From assembly GCA_030593665.1 (NCBI GenBank), contig JAUVGS010000091.1:1-7568 (forward strand): a DNA stretch of 7,568 nt, read 5' to 3'. The stretch comes from Chitinivibrionales bacterium. Lineage in GTDB: Bacteria > Fibrobacterota > Chitinivibrionia > Chitinivibrionales > JANQEN01. Both the position numbers and the translations under genes were made by a program. Each line of letters opens with the position of its first letter. Within the stretch, counting starts at the first letter, position 1. The notes under the pieces were generated by a model. That model saw nothing but the letters and a program-made list of their open reading frames with translations, did not search any database and was not told the origin of the DNA. Shown here piece by piece: positions 1-7,326 of this stretch.

Positions 1-1
1 A

Positions 2-715
2 ACACATACCCAATCGTATGATCACTATTATGTGTATAGTTTTGATGCGAATAACACAAAGGTAACCATGGCTGGACCAATGGGTACTGATAATGAATTT
101 CACTATTCGTGGTCAATTTTTAATATTGGCCTTGGTTTAAAAGTCCTTTTTATGCAAAAACCACGCTTTGAATTTGGTATGTCATTTCTTCCGGAATGGG
201 CTTATATAACCTATAAGCGAGAAAGCAAAATTTCTTTGACGCATGACTGGAACGTTTATTATGATGAAGATTTTTCAGGATTAGATAAATACCAGGGAAA
301 ATCCCGTGGCATACGAACAGAGATTAGAGACGAATATGTCAGGAGTAATGCTTTTGGCGGTGATATTGCACTCAATACCGGAATTTTATTTACGGATAAG
401 ATCAGTCTTTCATTTAATATCGGCCTTAAGTCCTTGTATGCCCTTCCGATGGAGGGGAAATGTGTAAGAAAAGTACAGGATGTTGAACGTTTATTTAGTG
501 ATGATAATGTAAAGATTACCAACACTGAAGAAGAATATGATGTGGAATTAATACAATGGGATTACTGGGGGAACGGTAATAAAAGTTTTTCATTTGAAAA
601 AAAAGGTGAAAAAGTATATAAAGATATTAATAAAACACAGCTTATTTCAAAAGAAAAATCCTCTAAAGAATGGGCAAACTTTCATTTAGGCATGAGCGTT
701 TATTTCTACTTTTAA
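2..715 (+). CDS. Outer-membrane beta-barrel protein, 3' part of gene (5' end outside window)
   Basis: The frame is open from the window edge, so the gene starts upstream. The GTG at 32 is internal to the open frame and need not be the true start. About 237 residues are visible. Short alternating hydrophobic/aromatic stretches (for example around FNIGLGLKVLF and ISLSFNIGLKSLYAL) look like transmembrane beta-strands. They are separated by polar loops; the longest, charged loop lies about 75 to 20 residues before the end. The last residues, FHLGMSVYFYF, end in Phe with aromatics at alternate positions, which is the known C-terminal recognition pattern for BAM-inserted outer-membrane proteins. 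A lipoprotein gene follows within 42 bases, suggesting co-expression and joint action at the outer membrane. I do not recognise the family. A run of eight A at 597-604 lies in the coding sequence. The barrel call is inference from pattern and fairly safe; the function is unknown. Confidence 0.7.
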   Translation, partial: THTQSYDHYYVYSFDANNTKVTMAGPMGTDNEFHYSWSIFNIGLGLKVLFMQKPRFEFGMSFLPEWAYITYKRESKISLTHDWNVYYDEDFSGLDKYQGKSRGIRTEIRDEYVRSNAFGGDIALNTGILFTDKISLSFNIGLKSLYALPMEGKCVRKVQDVERLFSDDNVKITNTEEEYDVELIQWDYWGNGNKSFSFEKKGEKVYKDINKTQLISKEKSSKEWANFHLGMSVYFYF

Positions 716-744
716 TATAGAAAAGGTTCCTGTATGTTCAAACC

Positions 745-749
745 AAGGA
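745..749 (+). promoter_or_regulatory. Shine-Dalgarno AAGGA that favours the start at 758
   Basis: AAGGA lies 8 bases before the ATG at 758. A weaker AAGG (723-726) lies 7 bases before the alternative ATG at 734. The 758 start gives a compact lipoprotein signal (MKR, then a hydrophobic core, then Cys), whereas 734 adds eight residues ahead of it. I therefore prefer 758, but both starts remain possible. Confidence 0.5.
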
Positions 750-757
750 TTTATTTC

Positions 758-1735
758 ATGAAAAGAGTAATTAGTTTTTTCGCTGCAGCCATTCTCATGG
801 GCGTATCATGTGCTCCAGAGCTTGATTTTCCTTCAACACCAGATTTATCCTCATGCAGACTTGTATATGTTTTTGAGGGAGATTTGGTTAATGACTTTAA
901 TAATTTTATTTTTGTTACCCTTAATGATTCGAAAGAAACACTGGAAAAAAAACTCGGTTTTCCAATCGATTCCAGTGTCTTTACGGATACTTATAAACCG
1001 AATGATGTAACCTATATTATTACCTATTTCGATTTTAATAAGGAAAATGTTGAATCAATCGAAGTAATCTGTGACAGGTTCAGAACCAGTGCTGCCGATT
1101 TATACTATATGGCAACAAAGGCTGACATGGTTATGCGATACGGCTGCAATCCTCCGTTTGAAATTGGTCTTTTAGCACAATATCCACAATTCGGAGTTGG
1201 GTTTTATTTTGATGTTGATTTGAAATATATAACGTCTACAGTAATATTTAAAATGGATACTAACAGTATTTACAAACTACCGCACCGAATTGAATCTGTC
1301 AAGCTTGTAGACACATCACTTGTCGATAAGGATAATGACAGCTACTACAGCAAATTTGAAATGGAATGGGGAGTGACACTTGGTATCGATTCAGGGTGGA
1401 TAAATCAATGGGTCGGGTATAGAGACAATGATACATCCGCATATACGGAAATTACCAGTTTTAGCGATTATTTATATTGGATAGTACCGCCAAAAACTCC
1501 GCATTTCTATATTGGAGGAGATAATTTTACAGGACAATTTACAATGGAAGTAAAAGTTATTATCAAAACTATTGCAAATTTTGAAGTTTGTGACACTGTT
1601 TTTACCGTACAATTGGAGAGTGATTCACTCGATAACTCCCTCCCATATGACAAGCCATTACACAGTGCTAATATCCTTTACTTTCTTCGAAGTAATACTA
1701 TATCTGCAGATTTTCTGAGATATGAATCCGATTAA
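758..1735 (+). CDS. Secreted lipoprotein of unknown function (325 aa)
   Basis: The N-terminus MKRVISFFAAAILMGVSC has two basic residues, a hydrophobic core and a Cys at residue 18 preceded by G-V-S. It reads as a type II (lipoprotein) signal peptide, although Gly at -3 is not the preferred residue. Ala follows the Cys, consistent with outer-membrane rather than inner-membrane retention. The mature part is rich in Asp, Asn, Tyr and Phe and shows beta-rich alternation, with no transmembrane helix and no motif I recognise. An upstream in-frame ATG at 734 would give 333 residues. The gene starts 42 bases after the outer-membrane barrel gene (18 bases with the 734 start), so the two are probably one operon. 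A run of eight A near 944-951 lies in the coding sequence. Lipoprotein nature is likely; function is not assignable. Confidence 0.7.
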   Translation: MKRVISFFAAAILMGVSCAPELDFPSTPDLSSCRLVYVFEGDLVNDFNNFIFVTLNDSKETLEKKLGFPIDSSVFTDTYKPNDVTYIITYFDFNKENVESIEVICDRFRTSAADLYYMATKADMVMRYGCNPPFEIGLLAQYPQFGVGFYFDVDLKYITSTVIFKMDTNSIYKLPHRIESVKLVDTSLVDKDNDSYYSKFEMEWGVTLGIDSGWINQWVGYRDNDTSAYTEITSFSDYLYWIVPPKTPHFYIGGDNFTGQFTMEVKVIIKTIANFEVCDTVFTVQLESDSLDNSLPYDKPLHSANILYFLRSNTISADFLRYESD

Positions 1736-1744
1736 TGAGATAGT

Positions 1745-1759
1745 GTTTTATTCTAAAAC
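1745..1759 (+). terminator. Possible weak AT-rich hairpin after the lipoprotein gene
   Basis: GTTTTA, loop TTC, TAAAAC form a perfect 6-bp stem with a 3-base loop beginning 10 bases after the stop codon. The position suits a transcript end. The stem is AT-rich and no T-run follows, so the terminator role is weak inference. Confidence 0.25.
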
Positions 1760-1863
1760 CCTTAAACCTTAATTGTAATAGAATGGATTGCATACGGGTG
1801 GGTGACAGGTACTAAAGCTTCCGGCGACTTTTATAAGGAGGTAAGGATAGCAGGGGGACACAT

Positions 1864-1938
1864 TTGTCAAAGGCGAAAACACCTTCTTTAAAAAATAAAC
1901 AGGCACGTATGGGTATCAGTTATACTCCCCCACTATAA
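1864..1938 (+). CDS. Doubtful 24-aa open frame, possibly a gene remnant
   Basis: A TTG at 1864 opens a frame ending at TAA 1936-1938. It encodes a basic, proline-containing peptide that includes KTPSLKNKQARMG and ends SYTPPL. The frame is open upstream only to a stop at 1834-1836. A strong Shine-Dalgarno-like AAGGAGGT (1835-1842) lies 21 bases before the TTG, too far for normal initiation. The composition looks protein-like, so this could be the leftover end of a larger gene or chance. I do not recognise it. Confidence 0.15.
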   Translation: MSKAKTPSLKNKQARMGISYTPPL

Positions 1939-2027
1939 AGCTACTAAAATGTTTGCGCAAAGTACTTTAAAATCAGAGTAATTATTGAGCTGCGAATGGG
2001 TTAGATGAAAATGGATTATACAATAGC

Positions 2028-2963
2028 TCATTTGATTAAATTCACCTTGAAATTCTTAAAATCCCGTATCAATCCATTATAATTCACCACCACAGTGCCA
2101 CAGACAATACATACCAGCGCAATGAGAATCTTCGGAGTAATCGGCTCATGCAGGATAAGGCCTCCCAGACTCACTCCCGCGACAGGTAAAATAAAAACAA
2201 AGGAATTTAACGCAACCGCGCCATATTTCTGCATCATCAGGCTCCATACAACCAGCCCGAAAGAAGCGGTTACAAAGCTTTGATAGAGAAGTCCTCCCAC
2301 CGCAGGGATACTGAGTTTGATAATCATCTGAGGATCAAGAGTGAAGCCGGCCAACCAGAAAAAAGGCAGGGAAAACAGCATCGGATACACAACAATATGA
2401 AACGACTCGAATCGGTGAATTATTCTTTTAATGTAAATGATATTACATGCCCAAATGAAGGTACTTCCCAGCACACCGAGGTCACCAACCCGAAATCCAA
2501 CGGCAACTGCTGATCGGTCAATAAAAACAAAAGCTATACCGATAAACCCTATAAAAATCCCGGTAAACTTTCTCCCGGTTATCTGGTCACCGGCAATAAA
2601 AAAATGCGACAGGAAGAGTACGAAAAAGGGCTGAAGGTTAGCGATAAGCATACTCCGGGAGGCATTCGATTTATCTATACCAAAATAGTATACAATAAAT
2701 TGCGCGACGAAAAAAATGACCATAATTATATAATGCCCGATCTGATCCCGCGATATTTTAAGAGTGCGACCCGTCAGTACCGCCCAGAGGAGAACGGAAC
2801 ATGACGCGATGGTAAATCGAATCGCAACAGAAGTAAAAACACCTATGCCCCAGAAGGTTACCTTAATCGCCACAGCATTTGCGCCGAATAAAAAGCATAG
2901 GATAATTGCGACAATTGCGGCGAATACGGATAGTTCGCGGTTCCGGATTGAATTAGCACTCAT
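2028..2963 (-). CDS. EamA/DMT-family permease (10 transmembrane segments)
   Basis: This is an inner-membrane transporter-like protein of 311 residues, the usual length for the EamA (drug/metabolite transporter) family. Ten hydrophobic segments can be counted, arranged as two five-helix repeats of about residues 12-148 and 160-297. Family-like signs are a glycine/alanine pair in the first helix (FLFGANAVAIKV), LIANLQPFFVLFLS in the fourth, and the second-repeat ending LHEPITPKILIALVCIVCGT. Known members export amino acids, other metabolites or nucleotide derivatives; substrate cannot be read from sequence. I start at ATG 2963; a TTG directly before it (2966) would add one Met. No good Shine-Dalgarno precedes either start, which is unusual beside its neighbours. 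The gene lies 106 bases downstream of the secreted protein gene on the same strand and could be read from it or from its own promoter. Confidence 0.88.
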   Translation of the reverse strand: MSANSIRNRELSVFAAIVAIILCFLFGANAVAIKVTFWGIGVFTSVAIRFTIASCSVLLWAVLTGRTLKISRDQIGHYIIMVIFFVAQFIVYYFGIDKSNASRSMLIANLQPFFVLFLSHFFIAGDQITGRKFTGIFIGFIGIAFVFIDRSAVAVGFRVGDLGVLGSTFIWACNIIYIKRIIHRFESFHIVVYPMLFSLPFFWLAGFTLDPQMIIKLSIPAVGGLLYQSFVTASFGLVVWSLMMQKYGAVALNSFVFILPVAGVSLGGLILHEPITPKILIALVCIVCGTVVVNYNGLIRDFKNFKVNLIK

Positions 2964-3005
2964 CAAAAGGTTATTTCTTGTTTAAAGTAAAATTACAATG
3001 AGGTC

Positions 3006-3056
3006 TAAAATACAATTAATCCTTTTTATACGGATAGTTTTAGAAAATGTATTTTA
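3006..3056. repeat. 8-bp inverted repeat between the secreted-protein and EamA genes
   Basis: TAAAATAC (3006-3013) and GTATTTTA (3049-3056) are perfect inverted repeats. A competing pair, CTAAAA (3005-3010) and TTTTAG (3038-3043), shares the left arm. The region is AT-rich, so chance is plausible. It sits in the leader of the EamA gene on the - strand, where it could be an operator or a weak transcript end for the upstream gene. Confidence 0.25.
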
Positions 3057-3069
3057 ACAATAAGAGATG

Positions 3070-4245
3070 CTAAGGTACAGCAATTGTTGAAGATATTTCA
3101 TAGGAGGATAGTGATATTTTAATAAAATAAACACCTGGGGAAATAGGTGAAATATTCAGGGGAAATCCATTTATAATCTGTTTTTTACTTACATAGACCT
3201 TATCAACGATCACCCCTTTTGCATTGTATACTATTAGTGGAAAATATTCTTTTTTTGTCACCAGTGTGTTCGCATAGATAAAAACAATCTCCTTTTTATA
3301 GATATATCTGACATGCAATCCATTTCTACCGGTTTCCTTTGTCTTAGATGGATAACTTTTAATCGCCACATTCGAATCTAAACACCCAATCCGCTCCGTA
3401 GAGATCACAATATTATCAAAATACCGTTTCTGTTCTTTAATTGAGCCGTCATTCCAGTAATTCTCAAAAAAGATCGCATTAATCGCATATTCAGTATAAG
3501 TCCCGGTAAAATTCATGTTTTCCCTGCGGGCTTCAAGGCTGTCATCTATCCAGAATTCCTGAATGCCGTTTGACTGGCCGGGATCATTCAGCTTGACATG
3601 GTGCTCAACGCAAAACCAGGTATCATCATGGTCGGAATCGAATAGCGGTGTTGTGCCGCTTTGGTATCCGAGCCACTGTAAATTGTCGAAATCATTGTAC
3701 TTGGTACACTCCACATTGCCGTTGGCGTCAACACATGATGCTGGGTCCAGTAACAGGTGATAATTACCGTCACTCCACAGGTGCGCGATCATTGCCTGAC
3801 GCCAATCCTCTGAGGAGGTAAAAACAGTCGCGCGTGAGAGCTTCGCAGGATTCCCCTCCCAGCCATCTTCCATTTTCAGATACATGCGATAATATATCTC
3901 GCGAAAATCTTCATTGGGGCTGATCTGCTGTTTATTCATATAACTGTTCGGATTTCTACCGAATGCTACTTTTATACCGCCTGCGCCGACTTCCCCCTGC
4001 TGCCAAACGACCTTCATCCCTTTTGACTCTTCGACTCCGACACCATCAACCAGTACAAAATCACCATCATTATCGCCATATTCGAAATATCTCCCTGACG
4101 AAACCAGCGGATCTGACGATTCAAAATCATCACAGAATATCCATTCGGGGTGATTTATCTGCCAGTCGGTGCATTCATTGGCGGGATAGGCTGCAAAACT
4201 GAGGTAAATAATACATGCAATAATCTGATAAGGATAAAAATTCAT
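3070..4245 (-). CDS. Secreted jelly-roll (polysaccharide lyase/lectin-like) protein with T9SS-type C-terminal tail
   Basis: This 391-residue protein is probably exported and surface-attached or released. Residues 1 to about 18-22 are hydrophobic (IIACIIYLSFA) and end in small residues, a likely Sec signal although no basic residue precedes it. Residues about 25-288 look like a concanavalin-A-like beta-sandwich: EWIFCDDFES near 34-43, REIYYRMYLKM at 115-125, AHLWSDGNYHLLLDP at 154-168, a WF-VEHHVKLN strand at 210-220, FWIDD at 231-235 and RYFDNIVISTERIGC at 274-288. This pattern resembles polysaccharide-lyase-like proteins, but I see no recognised lyase catalytic signature, so it may only bind glycan. 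Six mature Cys (25, 38, 171, 180, 212, 288) could pair. Residues about 308-391 (FPLIVYNAKGVIVDKV, then NISPISPGVYFIKIS) resemble the type IX sorting domain. AAGGA at 4253-4257 lies 7 bases before the ATG. Fold and tail are likely; substrate is unknown. Confidence 0.72.
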   Translation of the reverse strand: MNFYPYQIIACIIYLSFAAYPANECTDWQINHPEWIFCDDFESSDPLVSSGRYFEYGDNDGDFVLVDGVGVEESKGMKVVWQQGEVGAGGIKVAFGRNPNSYMNKQQISPNEDFREIYYRMYLKMEDGWEGNPAKLSRATVFTSSEDWRQAMIAHLWSDGNYHLLLDPASCVDANGNVECTKYNDFDNLQWLGYQSGTTPLFDSDHDDTWFCVEHHVKLNDPGQSNGIQEFWIDDSLEARRENMNFTGTYTEYAINAIFFENYWNDGSIKEQKRYFDNIVISTERIGCLDSNVAIKSYPSKTKETGRNGLHVRYIYKKEIVFIYANTLVTKKEYFPLIVYNAKGVIVDKVYVSKKQIINGFPLNISPISPGVYFIKISLSSYEISSTIAVP

Positions 4246-4384
4246 AGGTAAATCCTTGGAAGAGGTCTACATATGTAAATATAGTAAAAATTGTATAAGA
4301 ATTATTTAATATCGTTTAAAAGTGGCTACTTTAAAACCTTACGTTCTGCTTTAGATGGTGTATATATCAATTTTTTTCCAGATA
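4246..4384. other. Intergenic gap with a small hairpin (4315-4336)
   Basis: This AT-rich 139-base gap follows hutI and leads into the secreted-protein gene, both on the - strand. AAAGT and ACTTT (4319-4323 and 4328-4332) form a 5-bp stem with a GGCT loop on the + strand, extended by three further pairs after one mismatch. It has no GC-rich stem or T-run, so hutI termination here is uncertain. I cannot pick a convincing promoter for the secreted-protein gene. Confidence 0.35.
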
Positions 4385-5632
4385 CTATTTCAGATTATTA
4401 AAAACAACCTGCCCCTTCTTCAAAACAGTTTTCACCAGGTTCGCGCCAAAAAAGTAGGGTATTTGCGAAGAATTTTCTACATCGAGTATAATACAATCAG
4501 CCTGTTTCCCCGGTTCAAGGGAACCGATTCTTTTTCCCCGGTCTATGGCCCAGGCAGCATTTATTGTAGAAGCGGTAACCGCTTCTGCGGCACTCATTTT
4601 CATTTTCAGGCAGGCAAGAGTGATCATCATCTGCATTGAATAGGAAGGGCATGAGCCGGGATTAAAATCAGTAGCAAGTGCAATGGGCACTCCGGCCTTA
4701 TGGAATGTTTTGACATCAGGATAATCATTGGAGTTAAGATAAAATGGCACACCGGGCAACAGCACCGCGACCGTTCCATGTTCTTTCATTAGTTTTAACT
4801 GTTCAGGGGAGACATGATCAAGGTGGTCTGCGGAAACTGCTCCCAGGGACGCTGCCATACCGGTTGCCCCAAGGTCGTTAAACTGTCCGGCATGAATTTT
4901 CAATTTATACCCGGCATCTTTGGCTGTTTGTAATATTCGTTCGGATTCTTCAAGTGTAAAGGCGCCATCTTCACAGAATACATCCCAGAATTCGGCCATT
5001 TCTTTAAACTGCTCAAGCGCGTCACCGGTAAGCCAGTCGATATACTCTTCTCTTTCAATATCCTTGGGGATTGTATGGGCGCCGAGGAACGTTGCAACAA
5101 CATTAAGCGGCCCGTCTTTTTTAAGCTGGAATATTACCGAAAGCATTTTATCCTCAGTATCGGGATCAAGGCCATACCCTGTCTTTATTTCAACTGTCGT
5201 GGTTCCGTGTTCAAGTACCCTCTGTATATTTTTCCGGGAAATTGCATGAAGTTCCTCCTCAGTGACATCACGGGTCGTTTTAACTGTTGAATGTATACCG
5301 CCCCCCTGTTTAAGGATATCCAGATAGGTCGCACCGGACAATCGCATCTCCATCTCTTTTTCACGGGAACCGGCAAATACCAGGTGCGTATGCGGATCGA
5401 CAAAACCGGGCATGACCAGTCTGCGACCGGCGTCAATAGAGTGGTCAGCCTGATACTTTTTTGCTATATCTTCAGAGGTACCGGTCTCGACAACAACGCC
5501 GTCGGCAATGGCCAGTGCGCCCGATTGAACCACTCCGTTATCCAACATTTCTTCGACGAAACGAGCCCGGTCAGGTCCGGCCATAGTTAAAAGATACGAG
5601 GTATTGGTTATAATTGTGTGTACGTGCTCCAT
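4385..5632 (-). CDS. hutI: Imidazolonepropionase (histidine degradation)
   Basis: HutI hydrolyses 4-imidazolone-5-propionate to N-formimino-L-glutamate, the third step of histidine breakdown, in the cytoplasm. The 415 residues match the family's usual length. It is an amidohydrolase-fold enzyme with PGFVDPHTH (metal ligands H81, H83), GSR (R90), TYLDI (Y103), TTTVEIKTGYGLD (144-156, Y153), FLGAHTIP (H186), KIHAGQ (H247), SADHLDH (H270) and ATDFNPGSC (D322). These fit the metal and substrate residues known from Bacillus subtilis HutI (H80, H82, H249, H272, D324). The loop after H247 reads A-G-Q where Bacillus has A-D-E; as I recall, Bacteroidota enzymes also have Gln at the third place. The C-terminus is complete. 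The ATG overlaps the ftcD stop by one base (TGATG) and has no clear Shine-Dalgarno, so translation is probably coupled to ftcD, whose product takes the HutI product. Confidence 0.96.
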   Translation of the reverse strand: MEHVHTIITNTSYLLTMAGPDRARFVEEMLDNGVVQSGALAIADGVVVETGTSEDIAKKYQADHSIDAGRRLVMPGFVDPHTHLVFAGSREKEMEMRLSGATYLDILKQGGGIHSTVKTTRDVTEEELHAISRKNIQRVLEHGTTTVEIKTGYGLDPDTEDKMLSVIFQLKKDGPLNVVATFLGAHTIPKDIEREEYIDWLTGDALEQFKEMAEFWDVFCEDGAFTLEESERILQTAKDAGYKLKIHAGQFNDLGATGMAASLGAVSADHLDHVSPEQLKLMKEHGTVAVLLPGVPFYLNSNDYPDVKTFHKAGVPIALATDFNPGSCPSYSMQMMITLACLKMKMSAAEAVTASTINAAWAIDRGKRIGSLEPGKQADCIILDVENSSQIPYFFGANLVKTVLKKGQVVFNNLK

Positions 5633-7305
5633 CAGTTCAACTTTGTTTTTGCCATGGCAACGATTTTCATACGATCTTTGATTATATTTTCAAGCAGCTC
5701 ATCAGATTCTTTCTTTATCGTAGCCACAAACCCCTTATCCTTTACACAAGGCAAATTTATCATAACATTAATCCATGCTCCTTCAGCGGCAGCTTCAGCC
5801 TGTATCGCACCTACGACTGCGTCGGAAAGGGCATTGCTGTTGCCCCTCTGCACGACCGCCTCGGAAAACTTTATCAGAGATGCGGCAAGGTTCAGTGTGC
5901 TAAACGGTACATTGGTCATTTCTTTTGCGGCCCGTTGCATTTCTTTTCGTCGGATTTCCTTTTCTTCATCGGTGATCTTCGGCATTCGCAATGCATTCAT
6001 ATAGGCGTTAAACGCTTCTGTATCCTTGTCAATCAATTCAATATACTTGTTTTTCAGCTTTTGAGCATGGGTCATCAATTCCTGCATCTCGTCATAATAT
6101 TGTTCATAGCCCTTTTTACCATAGGTAACCTGTGCGACCATTGAAATTAATGCAGCAGAGAGTGCGCCGCTTAATGCGGAAACACTGCCGCCACCCGGAG
6201 CCGGTGAATCGGAAGAGAGTTCGTGTATAAAACGCTCTACTGACAGTGTTACCAAGCGTTTCCCTTTTTTCTTTATCGCATACTCGATTATTTTCTCATC
6301 CGGCTTAAAAGCGTTAGTATCACTCAATCCAAGGAATTTAATCGCTGTTTGTATAATTGTCTCTTCGGAAACATCAGTTCTTTTTTCCTGTTTTTCCAAA
6401 TAGTGTTTCCCTGCATCAATTAAGGCCTGTTTTGGTATCACGCCAACGAGCTCACTCCCTGTCACCCAGAGTCCAAAGCGGTCGGCCTCTTCACAGACAG
6501 CATCATAGGCGGTATGTAATCCGGTGACTTTGTAGTTATGCAGATTCATGGTAACCTGGGCATAGCCATACTCTTCGATATACCAGCCTCCGGCCTGGCA
6601 ATACTGTAATTTTCCCGGCAACCGTACCGCCTTGCCCTCTTTGTTTCTGATAACAGCGCCCTCATCATCGCGGAGGACTACGCCCGATTCTCGTATTTTT
6701 CCGGCAATCTCCTTTGCATGACTGACATCTTTGGTATTGATATTGACATTGTACGCAAGCATGAAATCACGGACGCCTATGGCGGTGGCACCGGCAGAGG
6801 GATTAAATACGGCAGGCCCTTCATCCGGTTTAAAATCTGGATTCTGCAATTTCTCAGGTAGCGCTTCATACTCACCTTCACGAATGTCCGGAAGACGCTC
6901 ACGTTCGGGCCTCGTTGCCGCATCGCCATAGAGATATACCGGAATACCGAGCTCATTGCCGACCTTCTTTGCCAATCTCTTAGCCCAGGTAATACACTCC
7001 TCCCTGGTAATACCACTCACCGGAATCAACGGGCATACATCGGTTGCACCCATTCTGGGATGAGCGCCTTCATGTACTGTCATATCAATAACCTCTGATG
7101 CTTTTTTTATAGCCTTAAAGGCAGCTTCAACAACATCCTCGGGCTCCCCGACAAAGGTAACAACCGTTCTGTTGGTGTCTTTTCCCGGATCCACATCTAA
7201 CAGGCATACGCCTTCTGAAGATGTTATCTCCCCGGTTATTTGTTTTATTACCTGAGTATTGTTACCTTCACTGAAATTCGGTACACATTCGACTATCTGA
7301 TCCAT
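5632..7305 (-). CDS. ftcD: Fused glutamate formiminotransferase / formimino-THF cyclodeaminase
   Basis: This bifunctional cytoplasmic enzyme moves the formimino group from formiminoglutamate to tetrahydrofolate, giving glutamate. It then closes the ring to 5,10-methenyl-THF with release of ammonia. The 557 residues are close to the animal fusion (about 541). The transferase part spans about residues 1-330: ECVPNFSEG at 6-14, EGAHPRMGATDVCPLIPV at 79-96 with H82 at the same number as the catalytic His of pig transferase, and VTMNLHNYKVTGLH at 251-264. A linker leads to the helical cyclodeaminase at about 355-557: SSDSPAPGGGSVSALSGALSAAL at 364-386, LIDKDTEAFNAY at 424-435 and NSNALSDAVVGAIQAEA at 489-505. 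Both parts are intact, with no frameshift. AGAGG (7313-7317) lies 7 bases before the ATG. Many bacteria carry the two activities as separate proteins or use HutF/HutG instead; the fusion shows that this organism uses the folate route. A strong hairpin lies just upstream. Confidence 0.96.
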   Translation of the reverse strand: MDQIVECVPNFSEGNNTQVIKQITGEITSSEGVCLLDVDPGKDTNRTVVTFVGEPEDVVEAAFKAIKKASEVIDMTVHEGAHPRMGATDVCPLIPVSGITREECITWAKRLAKKVGNELGIPVYLYGDAATRPERERLPDIREGEYEALPEKLQNPDFKPDEGPAVFNPSAGATAIGVRDFMLAYNVNINTKDVSHAKEIAGKIRESGVVLRDDEGAVIRNKEGKAVRLPGKLQYCQAGGWYIEEYGYAQVTMNLHNYKVTGLHTAYDAVCEEADRFGLWVTGSELVGVIPKQALIDAGKHYLEKQEKRTDVSEETIIQTAIKFLGLSDTNAFKPDEKIIEYAIKKKGKRLVTLSVERFIHELSSDSPAPGGGSVSALSGALSAALISMVAQVTYGKKGYEQYYDEMQELMTHAQKLKNKYIELIDKDTEAFNAYMNALRMPKITDEEKEIRRKEMQRAAKEMTNVPFSTLNLAASLIKFSEAVVQRGNSNALSDAVVGAIQAEAAAEGAWINVMINLPCVKDKGFVATIKKESDELLENIIKDRMKIVAMAKTKLN

Positions 7306-7326
7306 GGGATTACCTCTTTAATTTTC

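Larger units (their letters stand above)
1736..2027. other. Gene-free convergent zone (292 bases)
   Basis: This gap lies between two genes that end facing each other. I see no confident gene in it. It holds a small AT-rich hairpin just after the lipoprotein stop (1745-1759), a GC-richer stretch about 1790-1860 with the motifs GGTGACAGGTAC and GGGGGACACA, and a very short open frame (1864-1938). There is also an imperfect hairpin around GGGTAT (1910-1915) and ATACTCCC. TGAGCT (1986-1991) and AGCTCA (2025-2030) form a 6-base inverted repeat that reaches the stop codon of the EamA gene. No GC-rich stem followed by a T-run, the usual intrinsic terminator, is visible on either strand. Confidence 0.6.

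Noticed and set aside
32..34. GTG at 32 as the true start of the first gene
   Set aside because: The frame is open to the window edge and the upstream codons are also protein-like. No Shine-Dalgarno is seen, so the gene is most likely cut by the window.
597..604. Run of eight A in the barrel gene (and a similar one in the lipoprotein gene) as a phase-variation tract
   Set aside because: The runs are short, lie in AT-rich Lys-coding stretches and both frames are intact. Nothing points to switching.
2095..2985. Chain of short + strand open frames across the EamA gene
   Set aside because: They are antisense to a clear 10-TM membrane protein and their peptides are basic and low in hydrophobic content, as expected of antisense reading.
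4883..4894. HutI has H-A-G-Q at residues 247-250 where Bacillus has H-A-D-E, suggesting loss of a key acid
   Set aside because: As I recall, Gln at the fourth position is common in proteobacterial and Bacteroidota HutI, and all other metal and substrate residues are present, so an inactive enzyme is not supported.
4355..5590. Several + strand open frames opposite hutI
   Set aside because: All are antisense to well-conserved hutI codons, without supporting motifs or ribosome-binding sites.
5614..6144. Long + strand open frame (176 codons) opposite the cyclodeaminase part of ftcD
   Set aside because: It lies wholly antisense to a conserved gene, has no domain I recognise and a Cys/Phe/His-rich composition typical of antisense translation. 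It is a shadow.
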